From Actinobacillus porcinus (GTDB lineage Bacteria; Pseudomonadota; Gammaproteobacteria; Enterobacterales; Pasteurellaceae), in contig NZ_CABFKI010000008.1 in the NCBI RefSeq assembly GCF_901764995.1, positions 52,987-116,986 on the forward strand: a DNA stretch of 64,000 bases, read 5' to 3'. The position numbers were made by a program, and so were the translations under genes. Below, piece by piece: positions 28,385 through 37,250 of the stretch (positions are counted from its first letter, which is position 1; every line of letters begins with the position of its first letter). The notes under the pieces are model-generated. The model had not been told where the DNA came from. It did not search any database and saw nothing but the letters and a program-made list of their open reading frames with translations.

Positions 28385-29680
28385 ATGCTTAACTTTGCTC
28401 ATCAAGAACACAAAAAAACCTATTATTACGACAGCCGAAATCTGGACATTATTCGACCGCACTTAGCGCAAAACGCAGCGGCGAATGTGTGCGTTATTGG
28501 CGCAGGATTTGGCGGTTTATCCGCGGCGTTAGAACTGGCGGAACAGGGCAAAAGCGTGATTGTACTGGAAGGCGCGCGCATTGGTTTTGGTGCTTCCGGA
28601 CGTAGTGGTGGGCAAGCGATTAATGGCTTTGAAGATGGCATTGATGAATATGTGGAACAATTTGGGTTTGAAATGACCCAAAAATTGTGGCAAATGTCCT
28701 TAGAAGCCATTGATATTATTGATGAACGCATTGCGAAATACGGCATTCAATGCGATTGGAAAAAAGGCTACGCCACGTTGGCACTCAATCATCGCCGCAT
28801 GGATGATTTACTGGCCATTGAAAAATCCAGCCGCGAAGTGTTTGGCTATGACAAAATGCAATTGTGGGATAAGGCGCAACTCAAGCAATATTTGGGCTCT
28901 GACATTTATGTGGGCGGTTTGTTTGACCGCAATTCAGGGCATTTGCATCCGCTGAACTATTGTCTGGGTTTGGCAAAAGCCTGTTTGGATTTAGGTGTAC
29001 AAATTTTCGAGCATTCTCCGGTGGTGGATATGAAAACCCAAGGGGATAAAGTGATGTTGAAAACCAAAAAAGCACAGGTGACCGCACAAAATGTGGTGAT
29101 TGCGACCAATGCCTATATCGCAGGTTTGCCGCGTTCTATTCACCGAGGCACCGCACGCAAAATCTTACCGGTGGAAAGTTTTATTATTGCGACCGAACCC
29201 CTTGAACAAACCGTGGCGGATAGCGTGATCAATAATGGCATGTCCGTTTGTGATAACAATTTGCTGTTAGATTATTATCGTTTAAGCGCGGATAATCGTT
29301 TATTGTTTGGCTCCGATAGTAGCTCAAATAAAGATATGGTGCAGGTCATGCGCCGCAATATGCTCAAGGTTTTCCCGCAATTAGCGGATGTTAAAATTGA
29401 TTACGGTTGGGGCGGCCCGATTGATATGACCATGAATTCCCAACCGCACTTTGGGCGCATTAAGCCCAATATTTACTTTGCGCATGGTTATTCAGGGCAC
29501 GGCGTTGCTTTAACCGGCTTGGCAGGGCGCATTATTGCCGAAGCCATTTTGGGCAATGATGAACGTTTACGCGTGTTTGAGCAACTAAAAATTCCGTCCA
29601 TTTATGGCGGCAAATTTGTGAAAAAACTCGCCTTGAAAGTGGGGATTCCTTATTACCGCTTTTTGGATAAATATCGATAA
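28385..29680 (+). CDS. FAD-dependent amine oxidoreductase, PuuB-like
   Basis: This 431-residue flavoprotein of the DAO family has the FAD-binding GAGFGGLSAALELAEQG near residue 40. The family motif GASGRSGGQAINGFEDG is typical of PuuB, the gamma-glutamylputrescine oxidase. The C-terminal YFAHGYSGHGVALTGLAGRI is the second FAD contact. I start it at 28385 because AGGA lies 8 bases upstream, although an open frame reaches back to 28328. Being divergent from potD suggests a polyamine role. No other puu genes are present, so the substrate is uncertain. Confidence 0.82.
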   Translation: MLNFAHQEHKKTYYYDSRNLDIIRPHLAQNAAANVCVIGAGFGGLSAALELAEQGKSVIVLEGARIGFGASGRSGGQAINGFEDGIDEYVEQFGFEMTQKLWQMSLEAIDIIDERIAKYGIQCDWKKGYATLALNHRRMDDLLAIEKSSREVFGYDKMQLWDKAQLKQYLGSDIYVGGLFDRNSGHLHPLNYCLGLAKACLDLGVQIFEHSPVVDMKTQGDKVMLKTKKAQVTAQNVVIATNAYIAGLPRSIHRGTARKILPVESFIIATEPLEQTVADSVINNGMSVCDNNLLLDYYRLSADNRLLFGSDSSSNKDMVQVMRRNMLKVFPQLADVKIDYGWGGPIDMTMNSQPHFGRIKPNIYFAHGYSGHGVALTGLAGRIIAEAILGNDERLRVFEQLKIPSIYGGKFVKKLALKVGIPYYRFLDKYR

Positions 29681-29727
29681 GATCAGTTTTTCTACTTGTT
29701 TTGCACAAAACGTTGGTTTCTAATTCT

Positions 29728-29779
29728 CAGCCCCAAAGGGGCTGATTTATGCGTACCCCAGTATGGCTCTGCTATGCTG
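29728..29779 (-). repeat. Dispersed double-hairpin element, degenerate copy 3
   Basis: The 17-nt palindrome CAGCCCC-AAA-GGGGCTG (29728-29744) is perfect. After about 10 bases comes a decayed version of the long palindrome, with the central GGCTC kept at 29765-29769 and a short imperfect stem (CAGTAT and ATGCTG). It lies between convergent genes. Confidence 0.65.
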
Positions 29780-29818
29780 AGATATTAAGGTTTTGCAACC
29801 TCAAAACATCAACAAGCC

Positions 29819-30661
29819 CTAATTAGCCAAATAATCTTTTAATGCTTGAATGTGTTTTTTAGCATCAGCGATTCCCAAATCATACATGGCTTGCACTTTA
29901 GTCGGGTCTTTCTCCAAACGACTAATCTGCAAATCTACAGACGGACGAATAACAAAAATCTTACCCTGTTGTTCTAACTCCATCACGCGTTCCACCGCCT
30001 GATTATATTCCAAATAACGATTGGCCCAACGTTCACAGAGTTTAGGATAGTGGCGATACATCAAGTTAAACAATAGGGTGGAGCTCGGTTTTTTGCGGTA
30101 GTCCAACGGACGCGTTAACACCACAATAATCTTGTCATAGCCTAATGCCAGCGTTTTCTGCAGCGGAATACTATCGGCAATCCCCCCATCAAGATAGCGT
30201 TGACCATCTACTTCCACCATTCTTGACACCATGGGCATCGCAGATGTGGCGCGTAATGTTTCCATTTGCGCAAAGGCATCGGTAATTGGCACATATTCCG
30301 CTTCGCCTGTTTCCACATTGGTGAGCGTTACCCAAAAGTCTATATTGGATTGAGAAAACCTTGTTTGGTCAAAAGGATCTAAAGTAAAAGGCAATTCATA
30401 AAAAGCGAAATCGCGATTAACAATATTGCCTGTGGTGAATAAACTATGTAACCCCATATAACGCTTGTCATTAAGATATTTCAAATTATAACGCAACACA
30501 CGACCACGCTGTTGAGACGGGAAATTCACGCCAAATAATGCACCGGCTGAAACCGTGACCATTCCATCGACTTGAATGTGTTCATCTAAAAACACATCCA
30601 ACACACCGGCGGTAAATAACCCACGCATGGCACCGCCTTCAAGGACTAACGCTGTTTTCAT
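29819..30661 (-). CDS. Patatin-like phospholipase family protein (YjjU-like)
   Basis: This 280-residue patatin-fold protein has an oxyanion-hole loop LEGGAMRGLFTAGVLD near residue 7 and a nucleophile-elbow serine in TVSAGALFG near 37. The catalytic Asp is in LDGGIADSIP near 160. The usual GxSxG elbow reads TVSAG here, so the first glycine is replaced by threonine. Family members are predicted acyl hydrolases, with the physiological substrate unknown. No signal peptide is seen. It converges on the PuuB-like gene. Confidence 0.85.
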   Translation of the reverse strand: MKTALVLEGGAMRGLFTAGVLDVFLDEHIQVDGMVTVSAGALFGVNFPSQQRGRVLRYNLKYLNDKRYMGLHSLFTTGNIVNRDFAFYELPFTLDPFDQTRFSQSNIDFWVTLTNVETGEAEYVPITDAFAQMETLRATSAMPMVSRMVEVDGQRYLDGGIADSIPLQKTLALGYDKIIVVLTRPLDYRKKPSSTLLFNLMYRHYPKLCERWANRYLEYNQAVERVMELEQQGKIFVIRPSVDLQISRLEKDPTKVQAMYDLGIADAKKHIQALKDYLAN

Positions 30662-30728
30662 TTATTTCTCCTCTTTTGAGATATTATACGTCATTTTTTG
30701 TGCAATTTGACTTTTTATGTCTAATTGT

Positions 30729-30766
30729 GTAGCATGATACAAAATCTAATTTTGTAGTGATGCTAC
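30729..30766. promoter_or_regulatory. Imperfect inverted repeat upstream of the BetT-type transporter
   Basis: GTAGCATGATACAAAA (30729-30744) is nearly complementary to TTTTGTAGTGATGCTAC (30750-30766) across a short loop. It lies in the 274-base gap between the divergent patatin-like and BetT-type genes. It could be an operator or a leader hairpin. The rest of this gap holds one uptake signal (near 30898) and nothing else I recognise. Confidence 0.45.
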
Positions 30767-30935
30767 TTTTCAATTTAGTCATCTGACTATCTTAAGCGAA
30801 TATTCTCTAAAATATCCGCACTCAAAATCCCCTATCTTGTAGGGTGTCTGTAAATTAAATTTTTATTATTCATCGCACATTATCGCTTTTTGTAGCTAAA
30901 GTGCGGTCGTTTTTTTATCCAAAAATGGAGCATAT

Positions 30936-32996
30936 ATGTCGTTTATTAATAGACTTCGTGCATCAAGCACATTAAAAGCCCCAATTTTTGTGCCTACGGT
31001 GGTTTTTGTTGCGATTGTCGCAATTTTTTGTTCAGTTTTTCCTGAGCAGGCACAAACAACTTTAGACACAGTAAAGCAATCTGTCTTTACTCATTTTAGT
31101 TGGTTTTATATTTTAGCCGGTTCGATTTTTTTCCTGTTTTTGATTTTTTTATGTGTAAGTTCTTTAGGTAGCATTCGTTTAGGGGCTGATACAGATGAAC
31201 CAGAGTTTTCCTTTATGTCTTGGATTGCAATGTTATTTGCAGCAGGAATGGGAATTGGTTTGATGTATTTTGGTGTGGCGGAACCTATCTTACATTACTT
31301 AAAACCAACAGAAGCAGGGTTAGATGAAGCAACAAGAGCCAAGGAAGCCATGATGACAACATTTTATCATTGGGGCATTCATGCTTGGGCGATTTATGCG
31401 GTTATTGCTTTAGCTTTGGCTTATTTTGGTTTTCGCTATAAATTACCCTTAACCGTTCGTTCGGGTTTTTACCCTTTACTCAAAAATCGTATTTCAGGAT
31501 TTTGGGGACATTTGATTGATGTCGTTGCACTGTGCAGTACTATTTTTGGTTTAACGACAACCTTAGGCTATGGCGCAATGCAAGTTAATGCCGGATTTAA
31601 CAATCTTGGTCTTTTAACAAGTAATGATTTTGGTGTGCTTGCTATTATAGTGGTTATTGCCATGACATTAGCTGTCATATCTGCTATTTCGGGGGTAGGA
31701 AAGGGCGTTAAAATTTTAAGTGAAACTAATCTTCTCTTAGCAGGGTTATTACTTGTATTTGTTATTGTGGCAGGGCCTACTTTACATTTACTTTCCAGTT
31801 TCACTGAGAATTTAGGTTATTACTTTAGTTCATTATTAGAAATTAGTTTTCGTACTTTTGCTTATGAACCTGAAAAACAGAGCTGGCTAAATAGTTGGAC
31901 TGTGGTGTATTGGGCATGGTGGGCATCTTGGGCGCCATTTGTGGGGATGTTTATTGCTAAAATATCAAAAGGGCGCACGATTCGTGAATTTATTTTAGGC
32001 GTGTTATTTGTGCCGTCTTTATTCAATATTTTGTGGATGACAAGTTTTGGCGGTTCGGCAATTTGGCTTGATCAACAAACCGATGGAGCATTAGCCGCAC
32101 TCAGCAATAACACAGAAGCGTTATTATTTGGTTTCTTTAATCAATTACCATTTGGTACGATAACTTCTATTGTTGCGGTAACCGTTATTTCTATCTTCTT
32201 TGTGACATCAGCAGACTCGGGCATTTTTGTGCTTAATAATATTGCTTCACAAGGGGAAGAAAAATCACCTAAATGGCAAAGTATATTCTGGGGAGTATTA
32301 CTTGCCGTGCTAGGTTTATCGTTACTTTATTCAGGTGGATTAGCATCGTTGCAGACCATGACCTTACTCATTGCTTTACCCTTTATGGCAATTATGATTG
32401 TCCTTTGTTTTGGTTTGTGGAAAGGGCTTATGGTTGATAGCCAATATTCCAGCAAGAAGTTTACGCACGGTAGTAGCAACTGGACAGGCGAAAATTGGAA
32501 AGTGCGGTTAGAAAAAATCGTGAATCCAACCAATCGTAAAGATATTCGTCAATTTCTATTAAAAACAGCACGCCCAGCCTTTAAAGAGTTGGTGGAAGAA
32601 TTTGAAGGGCATGGCTTAACTGCACAAATGCGATTTATTGAGGGTAAAAATCCCAAAATTGAATTTGAGGTGGTGAAAGAAAACTTACGTAATTTCTTAT
32701 ATGGTATAGAATGCCAAGCTCGTGAATTATCTGATTTAGTGGTAGAAGATAGCAATGTGCCGAATATTGAAGAGAGCCAAATTTATGAGCCGATCACTTA
32801 TTTCTTTGATGGTCGCTACGGTTATGATGTGCAATATATGACCAAAGATGAGTTGATTGCAGATGTATTAAAACAATACGAACGCTTTATGAATTTAGCT
32901 ATGGATGAAAGCCATGAATTGATGACGGCTGATGTGGAAAGTTTCATGGAAACAAACTCTGAACTGGAAGATATGGACGAAAACAAATCCGTATAA
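30936..32996 (+). CDS. betT: BCCT-family choline/betaine transporter BetT
   Basis: This 686-residue inner-membrane symporter of the betaine/carnitine/choline transporter family has 12 membrane segments over residues 1-500. The family signature YWAWWASWAPFVGMFIAKISKGRTIREF lies near 325-350, in two parts of the conserved TM8 region. About 180 C-terminal hydrophilic residues form the long regulatory tail seen in BetT. In H. influenzae BetT supplies choline for LOS phosphorylcholine, but no licA-type gene is in this window. Two transporters follow on the same strand (gaps of 29 and 62 bases), so an operon is likely. Confidence 0.9.
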   Translation: MSFINRLRASSTLKAPIFVPTVVFVAIVAIFCSVFPEQAQTTLDTVKQSVFTHFSWFYILAGSIFFLFLIFLCVSSLGSIRLGADTDEPEFSFMSWIAMLFAAGMGIGLMYFGVAEPILHYLKPTEAGLDEATRAKEAMMTTFYHWGIHAWAIYAVIALALAYFGFRYKLPLTVRSGFYPLLKNRISGFWGHLIDVVALCSTIFGLTTTLGYGAMQVNAGFNNLGLLTSNDFGVLAIIVVIAMTLAVISAISGVGKGVKILSETNLLLAGLLLVFVIVAGPTLHLLSSFTENLGYYFSSLLEISFRTFAYEPEKQSWLNSWTVVYWAWWASWAPFVGMFIAKISKGRTIREFILGVLFVPSLFNILWMTSFGGSAIWLDQQTDGALAALSNNTEALLFGFFNQLPFGTITSIVAVTVISIFFVTSADSGIFVLNNIASQGEEKSPKWQSIFWGVLLAVLGLSLLYSGGLASLQTMTLLIALPFMAIMIVLCFGLWKGLMVDSQYSSKKFTHGSSNWTGENWKVRLEKIVNPTNRKDIRQFLLKTARPAFKELVEEFEGHGLTAQMRFIEGKNPKIEFEVVKENLRNFLYGIECQARELSDLVVEDSNVPNIEESQIYEPITYFFDGRYGYDVQYMTKDELIADVLKQYERFMNLAMDESHELMTADVESFMETNSELEDMDENKSV

Positions 32997-33025
32997 CAAT
33001 GGGGAACCCCATTTTAGGAGATTTT

Positions 33026-34351
33026 ATGCAGAAACCCACTTTTTACTCGCTTTTTTCAGGGATTTTCTTTTTATTTTTTGGTTACGGTCTGTTTCTCAAT
33101 TCTGCGGGTATCAAACTCGCAGAAATGGGGGTGAGCGATGTGGTTATCGGCTTATTAAATGCTGCCTTTTTTATGGGGGCGGCAATGAGCACCATTTTTG
33201 CTCAACGTATCGTATCAAGTGTTGGGCATATTCGTTCATTTAGTGTTTTTGGGGCAGTGTTTGCAATTGCTGCCCTAAGCCATATGATGTTAGAAAATTT
33301 ATGGATATGGGGAATTTTACGTATAGTACTTGGTTTTTGTCATTATAGTTTATTGCTATTAGTGGAGAGCTGGCTAAGCGATAAAACCAATATTAATACT
33401 CGAGGAAAAGCATTAGCGACTTATAATATTATTTTCTATCTAGCCTTTATTTTAGGTGTAAGTTTATTAAGTTTTGATTTATCAAGTAATAATATTTTTA
33501 CGCTTTCAACAATATTAGTGGTGATGTCAATGATCCCTATTGCGCTCACCAAAATGACACAACCTGAGTTGCCTAAACGTGAACGTATTAGTTTGCCTTC
33601 TTTATTTGTAATTTCACCATTGGCACTTGTAACGAGCTTTATTAGTGGCATGTTGGTAAATGGCTTTTTCACAATGGTATCAGTCTTTATGTTAAAGCTA
33701 CATTTTAGTCTGAGTGAAATTTCATTATATTTAATGGCAGCGATGATCGGAGGGTTTCTTAGTCAATTACCCGTTGCAAGCCTATCTGATAAGCTAGGAA
33801 GACGTAATACCATTTTGATTTGTAGTAGTATTGCAACTCTTACAGCAGGTATAGGGTTATTTATACTTTTTCTACAAACTACAAGTAGTTGGTATCAATA
33901 TATTATTGCTTTTTTCTTTGGTTGTAGTTTATTTACACTCTATGCGTTGAGCATTGCTCGTGCAAATGATGAATTGCCAAATAATATGAATACTGTTGAA
34001 GTCAGTCGAGGATTACTATTTTGTTATGGAATTGGCGCGCTGATTGCTCCACCGCTTCTTGGTATAGCCATGGCATTTTCACCTGAATACGGTTTTTATA
34101 CTTTTTTTTGTATCTGTTCAGTTGTTTTACTATGTTGTGCAGTTCGAACCAAACCAATACCTAAATCAGAACGTGTTGAAATGCAACTTTTTACTCCAAT
34201 GGCAACTGCTACTGCAATAGATGAGCTGGAAATGAGTACAGAACCACAAGTTCCCTTTGATGATGAATTGGTACAACGATACCAAGAGAATTTAATACAA
34301 TATGGAGAGACGGAATTGGAAAACAAACAGAACAGTGTTAAAGATTTATAG
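33026..34351 (+). CDS. MFS transporter (YcaD-like)
   Basis: This 441-residue major facilitator protein has 12 predicted membrane segments and the MFS loop motif PVASLSDKLGRRNT between segments 8 and 9 (motif A-like). ESWLSDKTNINTRGKALATYNI near 115-135 is typical of the YcaD/Bcr-type branch. I start it at 33026 because AGGAG lies 5 bases before that ATG. A hydrophilic tail of about 70 residues ends the protein. The substrate is unknown. It follows betT by 29 bases, and the surrounding DNA is AT-rich. Confidence 0.82.
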   Translation: MQKPTFYSLFSGIFFLFFGYGLFLNSAGIKLAEMGVSDVVIGLLNAAFFMGAAMSTIFAQRIVSSVGHIRSFSVFGAVFAIAALSHMMLENLWIWGILRIVLGFCHYSLLLLVESWLSDKTNINTRGKALATYNIIFYLAFILGVSLLSFDLSSNNIFTLSTILVVMSMIPIALTKMTQPELPKRERISLPSLFVISPLALVTSFISGMLVNGFFTMVSVFMLKLHFSLSEISLYLMAAMIGGFLSQLPVASLSDKLGRRNTILICSSIATLTAGIGLFILFLQTTSSWYQYIIAFFFGCSLFTLYALSIARANDELPNNMNTVEVSRGLLFCYGIGALIAPPLLGIAMAFSPEYGFYTFFCICSVVLLCCAVRTKPIPKSERVEMQLFTPMATATAIDELEMSTEPQVPFDDELVQRYQENLIQYGETELENKQNSVKDL

Positions 34352-34413
34352 TATCACTATTCAGATTTATCGTGATTTTAAATGAACAAACTTCAAATTT
34401 TATAAGGTATTTT

Positions 34414-36180
34414 ATGGATACAGCATTATTGCTCTCTATTATCGTTGGATTAGGTATCTTCGCACAATGGTTAGCTTGGTATCTTAAACAACCATCAATT
34501 TTATTTTTACTTCTTATCGGTATCTTATCTGGACCTGTGTTAGGCATTTTTAATCCTGATGCTGTCTTTGGCGATTTGCTTTTTCCTATGATTTCACTTG
34601 GCGTTGCCGTCATTTTATTTGAAGGTGCGCTAACATTAGAATTTAAGGAGATCAAAGGACATGGAAAAACCGTACAATTACTTGTGACTTTAGGTGCATT
34701 AATCACAATTATCGTCTTATCTATCGCAACCTATGTTCTCTTTGATGTAGATCTTGAGATTGCATTGTTATTTGGTTCACTTGTTTGTGTGACAGGTCCG
34801 ACAGTGATTGCCCCATTGCTACGTAGCGTTCGTCCAAATAGCAATATTGCCAATGTATTGAAATGGGAAGGTATTATTGTTGACCCGATTGGCGCAATTT
34901 TTGTTGTGTTAGTTTATGAATATATTGTCACTGGTAGTGGTGAAGAAGGCGTATTGATCTTCTTAAAAATGGCAGTATTGGCAACCGCTTTAGGAGTTAT
35001 AGGTGCGTTTCTACTTGCCCAATTAATAAAAAAGAACTGGGTACCCGATTATCTACGTAATGTTTTTACGTTAGCATTTATTTTATTGCTATTTGCATTT
35101 TCTAATGCAGTTGAGCATGAATCCGGATTGTTGACGATTACTATTTTAGGTGTAGCCTTAGCTAACTGGAAAGATTTTCCCAAAGATCATATTTTAGAGT
35201 TTAAAGAATCATTAACCGTATTATTGGTTTCCACGTTATTTATTGTGCTTTCTGCTCGAGTTGATTTAGGGGCATTAATCAGTGTTGGTTTTTCTGGTTT
35301 AGTCTTATTGTTGGTGGCAATGTTTGTTGCACGACCACTGGCGGTATTCTTTTCTTCAATCGGTTCTAATTTAACATTAAATGAAAAATTAATGATTAGT
35401 TGGATCGGTCCAAGAGGTATTGTTGCCGCAGCAATTTCATCACTTTTTGCAATTCGACTACAACAGAGTGATTTAAAAGGAGTAGAGTTACTTGTTCCGT
35501 TGGTATTTACTATTATTATTGGGACGGTAATTGTACAAGGGCTAAGTGCAAAAACGATGGCTAGTTTACTGAATGTACGTCAAGCTAAAAATAATGGCGT
35601 ATTAATTGTTGGCTCGAACCCTGTTGCATTAATGGTCGCTAAAGCATTGCAAGAAGCAAATATAGATGTGGTCGTTGCTTTTCATAATTACGATAATATT
35701 GCAAAGGCGCGTATGCTTGGTCTTCGAACTTATTATGGTAGCCCTATTTCAGCGCATGCAGATACTCATCTTGACTTAGTGGGTATCGGTATTTTGCTTG
35801 CTATGAGTACGGATCGAGAACTTAATGCGTTATCAGAAATGCATTATCGCCATGAATTTGGAGCAGAAAATATTTACCGCTTAAAATTTAGTGAAGATAA
35901 CAATAGACGTGAACAAGACCAACGCCACAAAGACTTACAGTCCCGTTGGTTATTTAATCAAAATGCGACTTATGCAAAACTATCGAGTATGCTGTCAAAA
36001 AATGCTAATGTGAAAGTCACAAATATCACAGACACTTATAGTTTTGAGCAATATCAAGCTGATAATAAAGAGTTTATTCCATTATTCTGTATTGATAAAC
36101 AAGGTAATATTACTATAATGAGTGAAAATCATACTTTGAATGAATTGCACGATTTCAAACTGGTTGCCTTGGTTTTATAA
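34414..36180 (+). CDS. CPA1-family cation/proton antiporter with RCK-like C-terminus
   Basis: This 588-residue protein has a CPA1 antiporter domain of about 12 segments (residues 1-390). It includes GPTVIAPLLRSVRPN, which carries the conserved TGPT turn, and the family motif GPRGIVAAAISSLFAIRL. A soluble domain with a TrkA-N-like fold follows (GVLIVGSNPVALMVAKALQEANIDVVV, from about 398). I start it at 34414, where AAGG lies just upstream. It probably exchanges Na+ or K+ for protons. It ends the betT transporter row, suggesting a shared osmotic or ionic role. Confidence 0.85.
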   Translation: MDTALLLSIIVGLGIFAQWLAWYLKQPSILFLLLIGILSGPVLGIFNPDAVFGDLLFPMISLGVAVILFEGALTLEFKEIKGHGKTVQLLVTLGALITIIVLSIATYVLFDVDLEIALLFGSLVCVTGPTVIAPLLRSVRPNSNIANVLKWEGIIVDPIGAIFVVLVYEYIVTGSGEEGVLIFLKMAVLATALGVIGAFLLAQLIKKNWVPDYLRNVFTLAFILLLFAFSNAVEHESGLLTITILGVALANWKDFPKDHILEFKESLTVLLVSTLFIVLSARVDLGALISVGFSGLVLLLVAMFVARPLAVFFSSIGSNLTLNEKLMISWIGPRGIVAAAISSLFAIRLQQSDLKGVELLVPLVFTIIIGTVIVQGLSAKTMASLLNVRQAKNNGVLIVGSNPVALMVAKALQEANIDVVVAFHNYDNIAKARMLGLRTYYGSPISAHADTHLDLVGIGILLAMSTDRELNALSEMHYRHEFGAENIYRLKFSEDNNRREQDQRHKDLQSRWLFNQNATYAKLSSMLSKNANVKVTNITDTYSFEQYQADNKEFIPLFCIDKQGNITIMSENHTLNELHDFKLVALVL

Positions 36181-36195
36181 TTTAAAATAAATCAA

Positions 36196-36226
36196 AATAC
36201 CGCCTAAGTTTATTCGTGGCGGTATT
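36196..36226 (+). terminator. Terminator of the transporter row
   Basis: AATACCGCC and GGCGGTATT form a 9-bp perfect stem followed by TTTTATT, just after the CPA1 gene. It probably ends the betT-MFS-CPA1 transcript. Confidence 0.85.
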
Positions 36227-36280
36227 TTTTATTGGGGCATTTAAAACATATTAAATGGCAGGATTAGCTTTGATTTGTGT

Positions 36281-37036
36281 TTAATTTCCCAAAAACTCCA
36301 CTATTTTTCCAATAGCGACATCCATATGTTTAGGATTAGAGAAAGGATGATCAGCGCCTTCAATGGTGATGAGTTCAATGACATTGTTTTCCGCAAAAGT
36401 TTGCGACACAGAAATATCGACCATTTCATCCGCGGTTCCGTGAACGATTAACAGATTATCCGCTACATCCAAAAATTCATATTGCTGAATATCGCCCTGT
36501 GCTAAGTCGTCAAAAAAGTCTTTGCTTATTTTCATCTTACGCTCAAAGCCCCACATAATTTCTTTGCCTTTGCTGATTTTATGTTGTTCCTCTTCTGTTA
36601 GACGCTGCCAAAGGGAATGATAAATTTGCAAGGCCGGCGCGCGTAAAGCAATTTTGGTAAAAGGATTACCCTGTTCAGCGAGGTATTTCAAAATCAAATA
36701 ACCGCCAAAACTGGTGGCGTACACCGACACATTCTGCGCCTGCATTTTTTCTTTGGCATAATTCAACACCAATTGGATATAATCCAAACATTCCGCCACG
36801 GTCAATTTTTTCCGCGCGTCTGTGCCGTGAGCCGGAAAATCAAAGGCGATAGCCGCAAAATTTTTATATTTTGCCGTTAAACGCTCACCGAATTTGCTGT
36901 TGGATTTTAGGTCTTTATTTGAACCAAATCCGTGTAAAATCAACACCACATTTTCCGCGTGGTGCGGATCTTTATCATAAAATAATTTGCAACGAATACT
37001 GTGACCTTGTTCGTTAATATCAAAGAGTTTTTCCAT
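36281..37036 (-). CDS. Alpha/beta hydrolase (cinnamoyl-esterase-like)
   Basis: This 251-residue cytoplasmic alpha/beta-hydrolase has HGFGSNKDLKSNSKFGERLT (oxyanion region, near 33), the nucleophile serine in YATSFGGYLILKYLAEQ near 112, the acid in VHGTADEMVD near 203, and the histidine in EGADHPFSNPKH near 235. The elbow reads ATSFG, so the first glycine of GxSxG is an alanine. The arrangement is that of feruloyl/cinnamoyl esterase-like and acylpeptidase-like hydrolases. The natural substrate is unknown. It stands alone between hairpin-rich spacers. Confidence 0.82.
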   Translation of the reverse strand: MEKLFDINEQGHSIRCKLFYDKDPHHAENVVLILHGFGSNKDLKSNSKFGERLTAKYKNFAAIAFDFPAHGTDARKKLTVAECLDYIQLVLNYAKEKMQAQNVSVYATSFGGYLILKYLAEQGNPFTKIALRAPALQIYHSLWQRLTEEEQHKISKGKEIMWGFERKMKISKDFFDDLAQGDIQQYEFLDVADNLLIVHGTADEMVDISVSQTFAENNVIELITIEGADHPFSNPKHMDVAIGKIVEFLGN

Positions 37037-37109
37037 TATTTCCCTTCCAATTCATAATCCATACTGCAAAAGTGCGGTTATTTTTACGTTTATTTTAACA
37101 TTATATAAA

Positions 37110-37156
37110 GCTGAAATGACGGTTGGTGAGCTTGTCGAACCATAAGGCATTTCAGC
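37110..37156. repeat. Nested hairpin with GGTTCGACAAGCTCACCAACC-like core
   Basis: Outer arms GCTGAAATG (37110-37118) and CATTTCAGC (37148-37156) enclose an imperfect palindrome, GGTTGGTGAG then CTTGTCGAACC, centred near 37131. The core resembles a short intergenic repeat I have seen in several bacterial genomes (from memory, unverified). Confidence 0.6.
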
Positions 37157-37193
37157 GCATGACCGCACTTTATGTGGTGATAGACCGCTGACA

Positions 37194-37244
37194 AACCCTA
37201 TACGAGCCGTATAGGGTTACTTAATCTGAGCCGCTCTGCGGCTC
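37194..37244 (+). repeat. Dispersed 51-bp double-hairpin element, copy 4
   Basis: This copy is identical to copy 1. The 25-nt palindrome is at 37194-37218, the 9-nt spacer at 37219-37227 and the 17-nt palindrome at 37228-37244, followed directly by TTTTTT (37245-37250). As such it could terminate transcription on the plus strand. It forms the left half of a head-to-head array. Confidence 0.92.
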
Positions 37245-37250
37245 TTTTTT

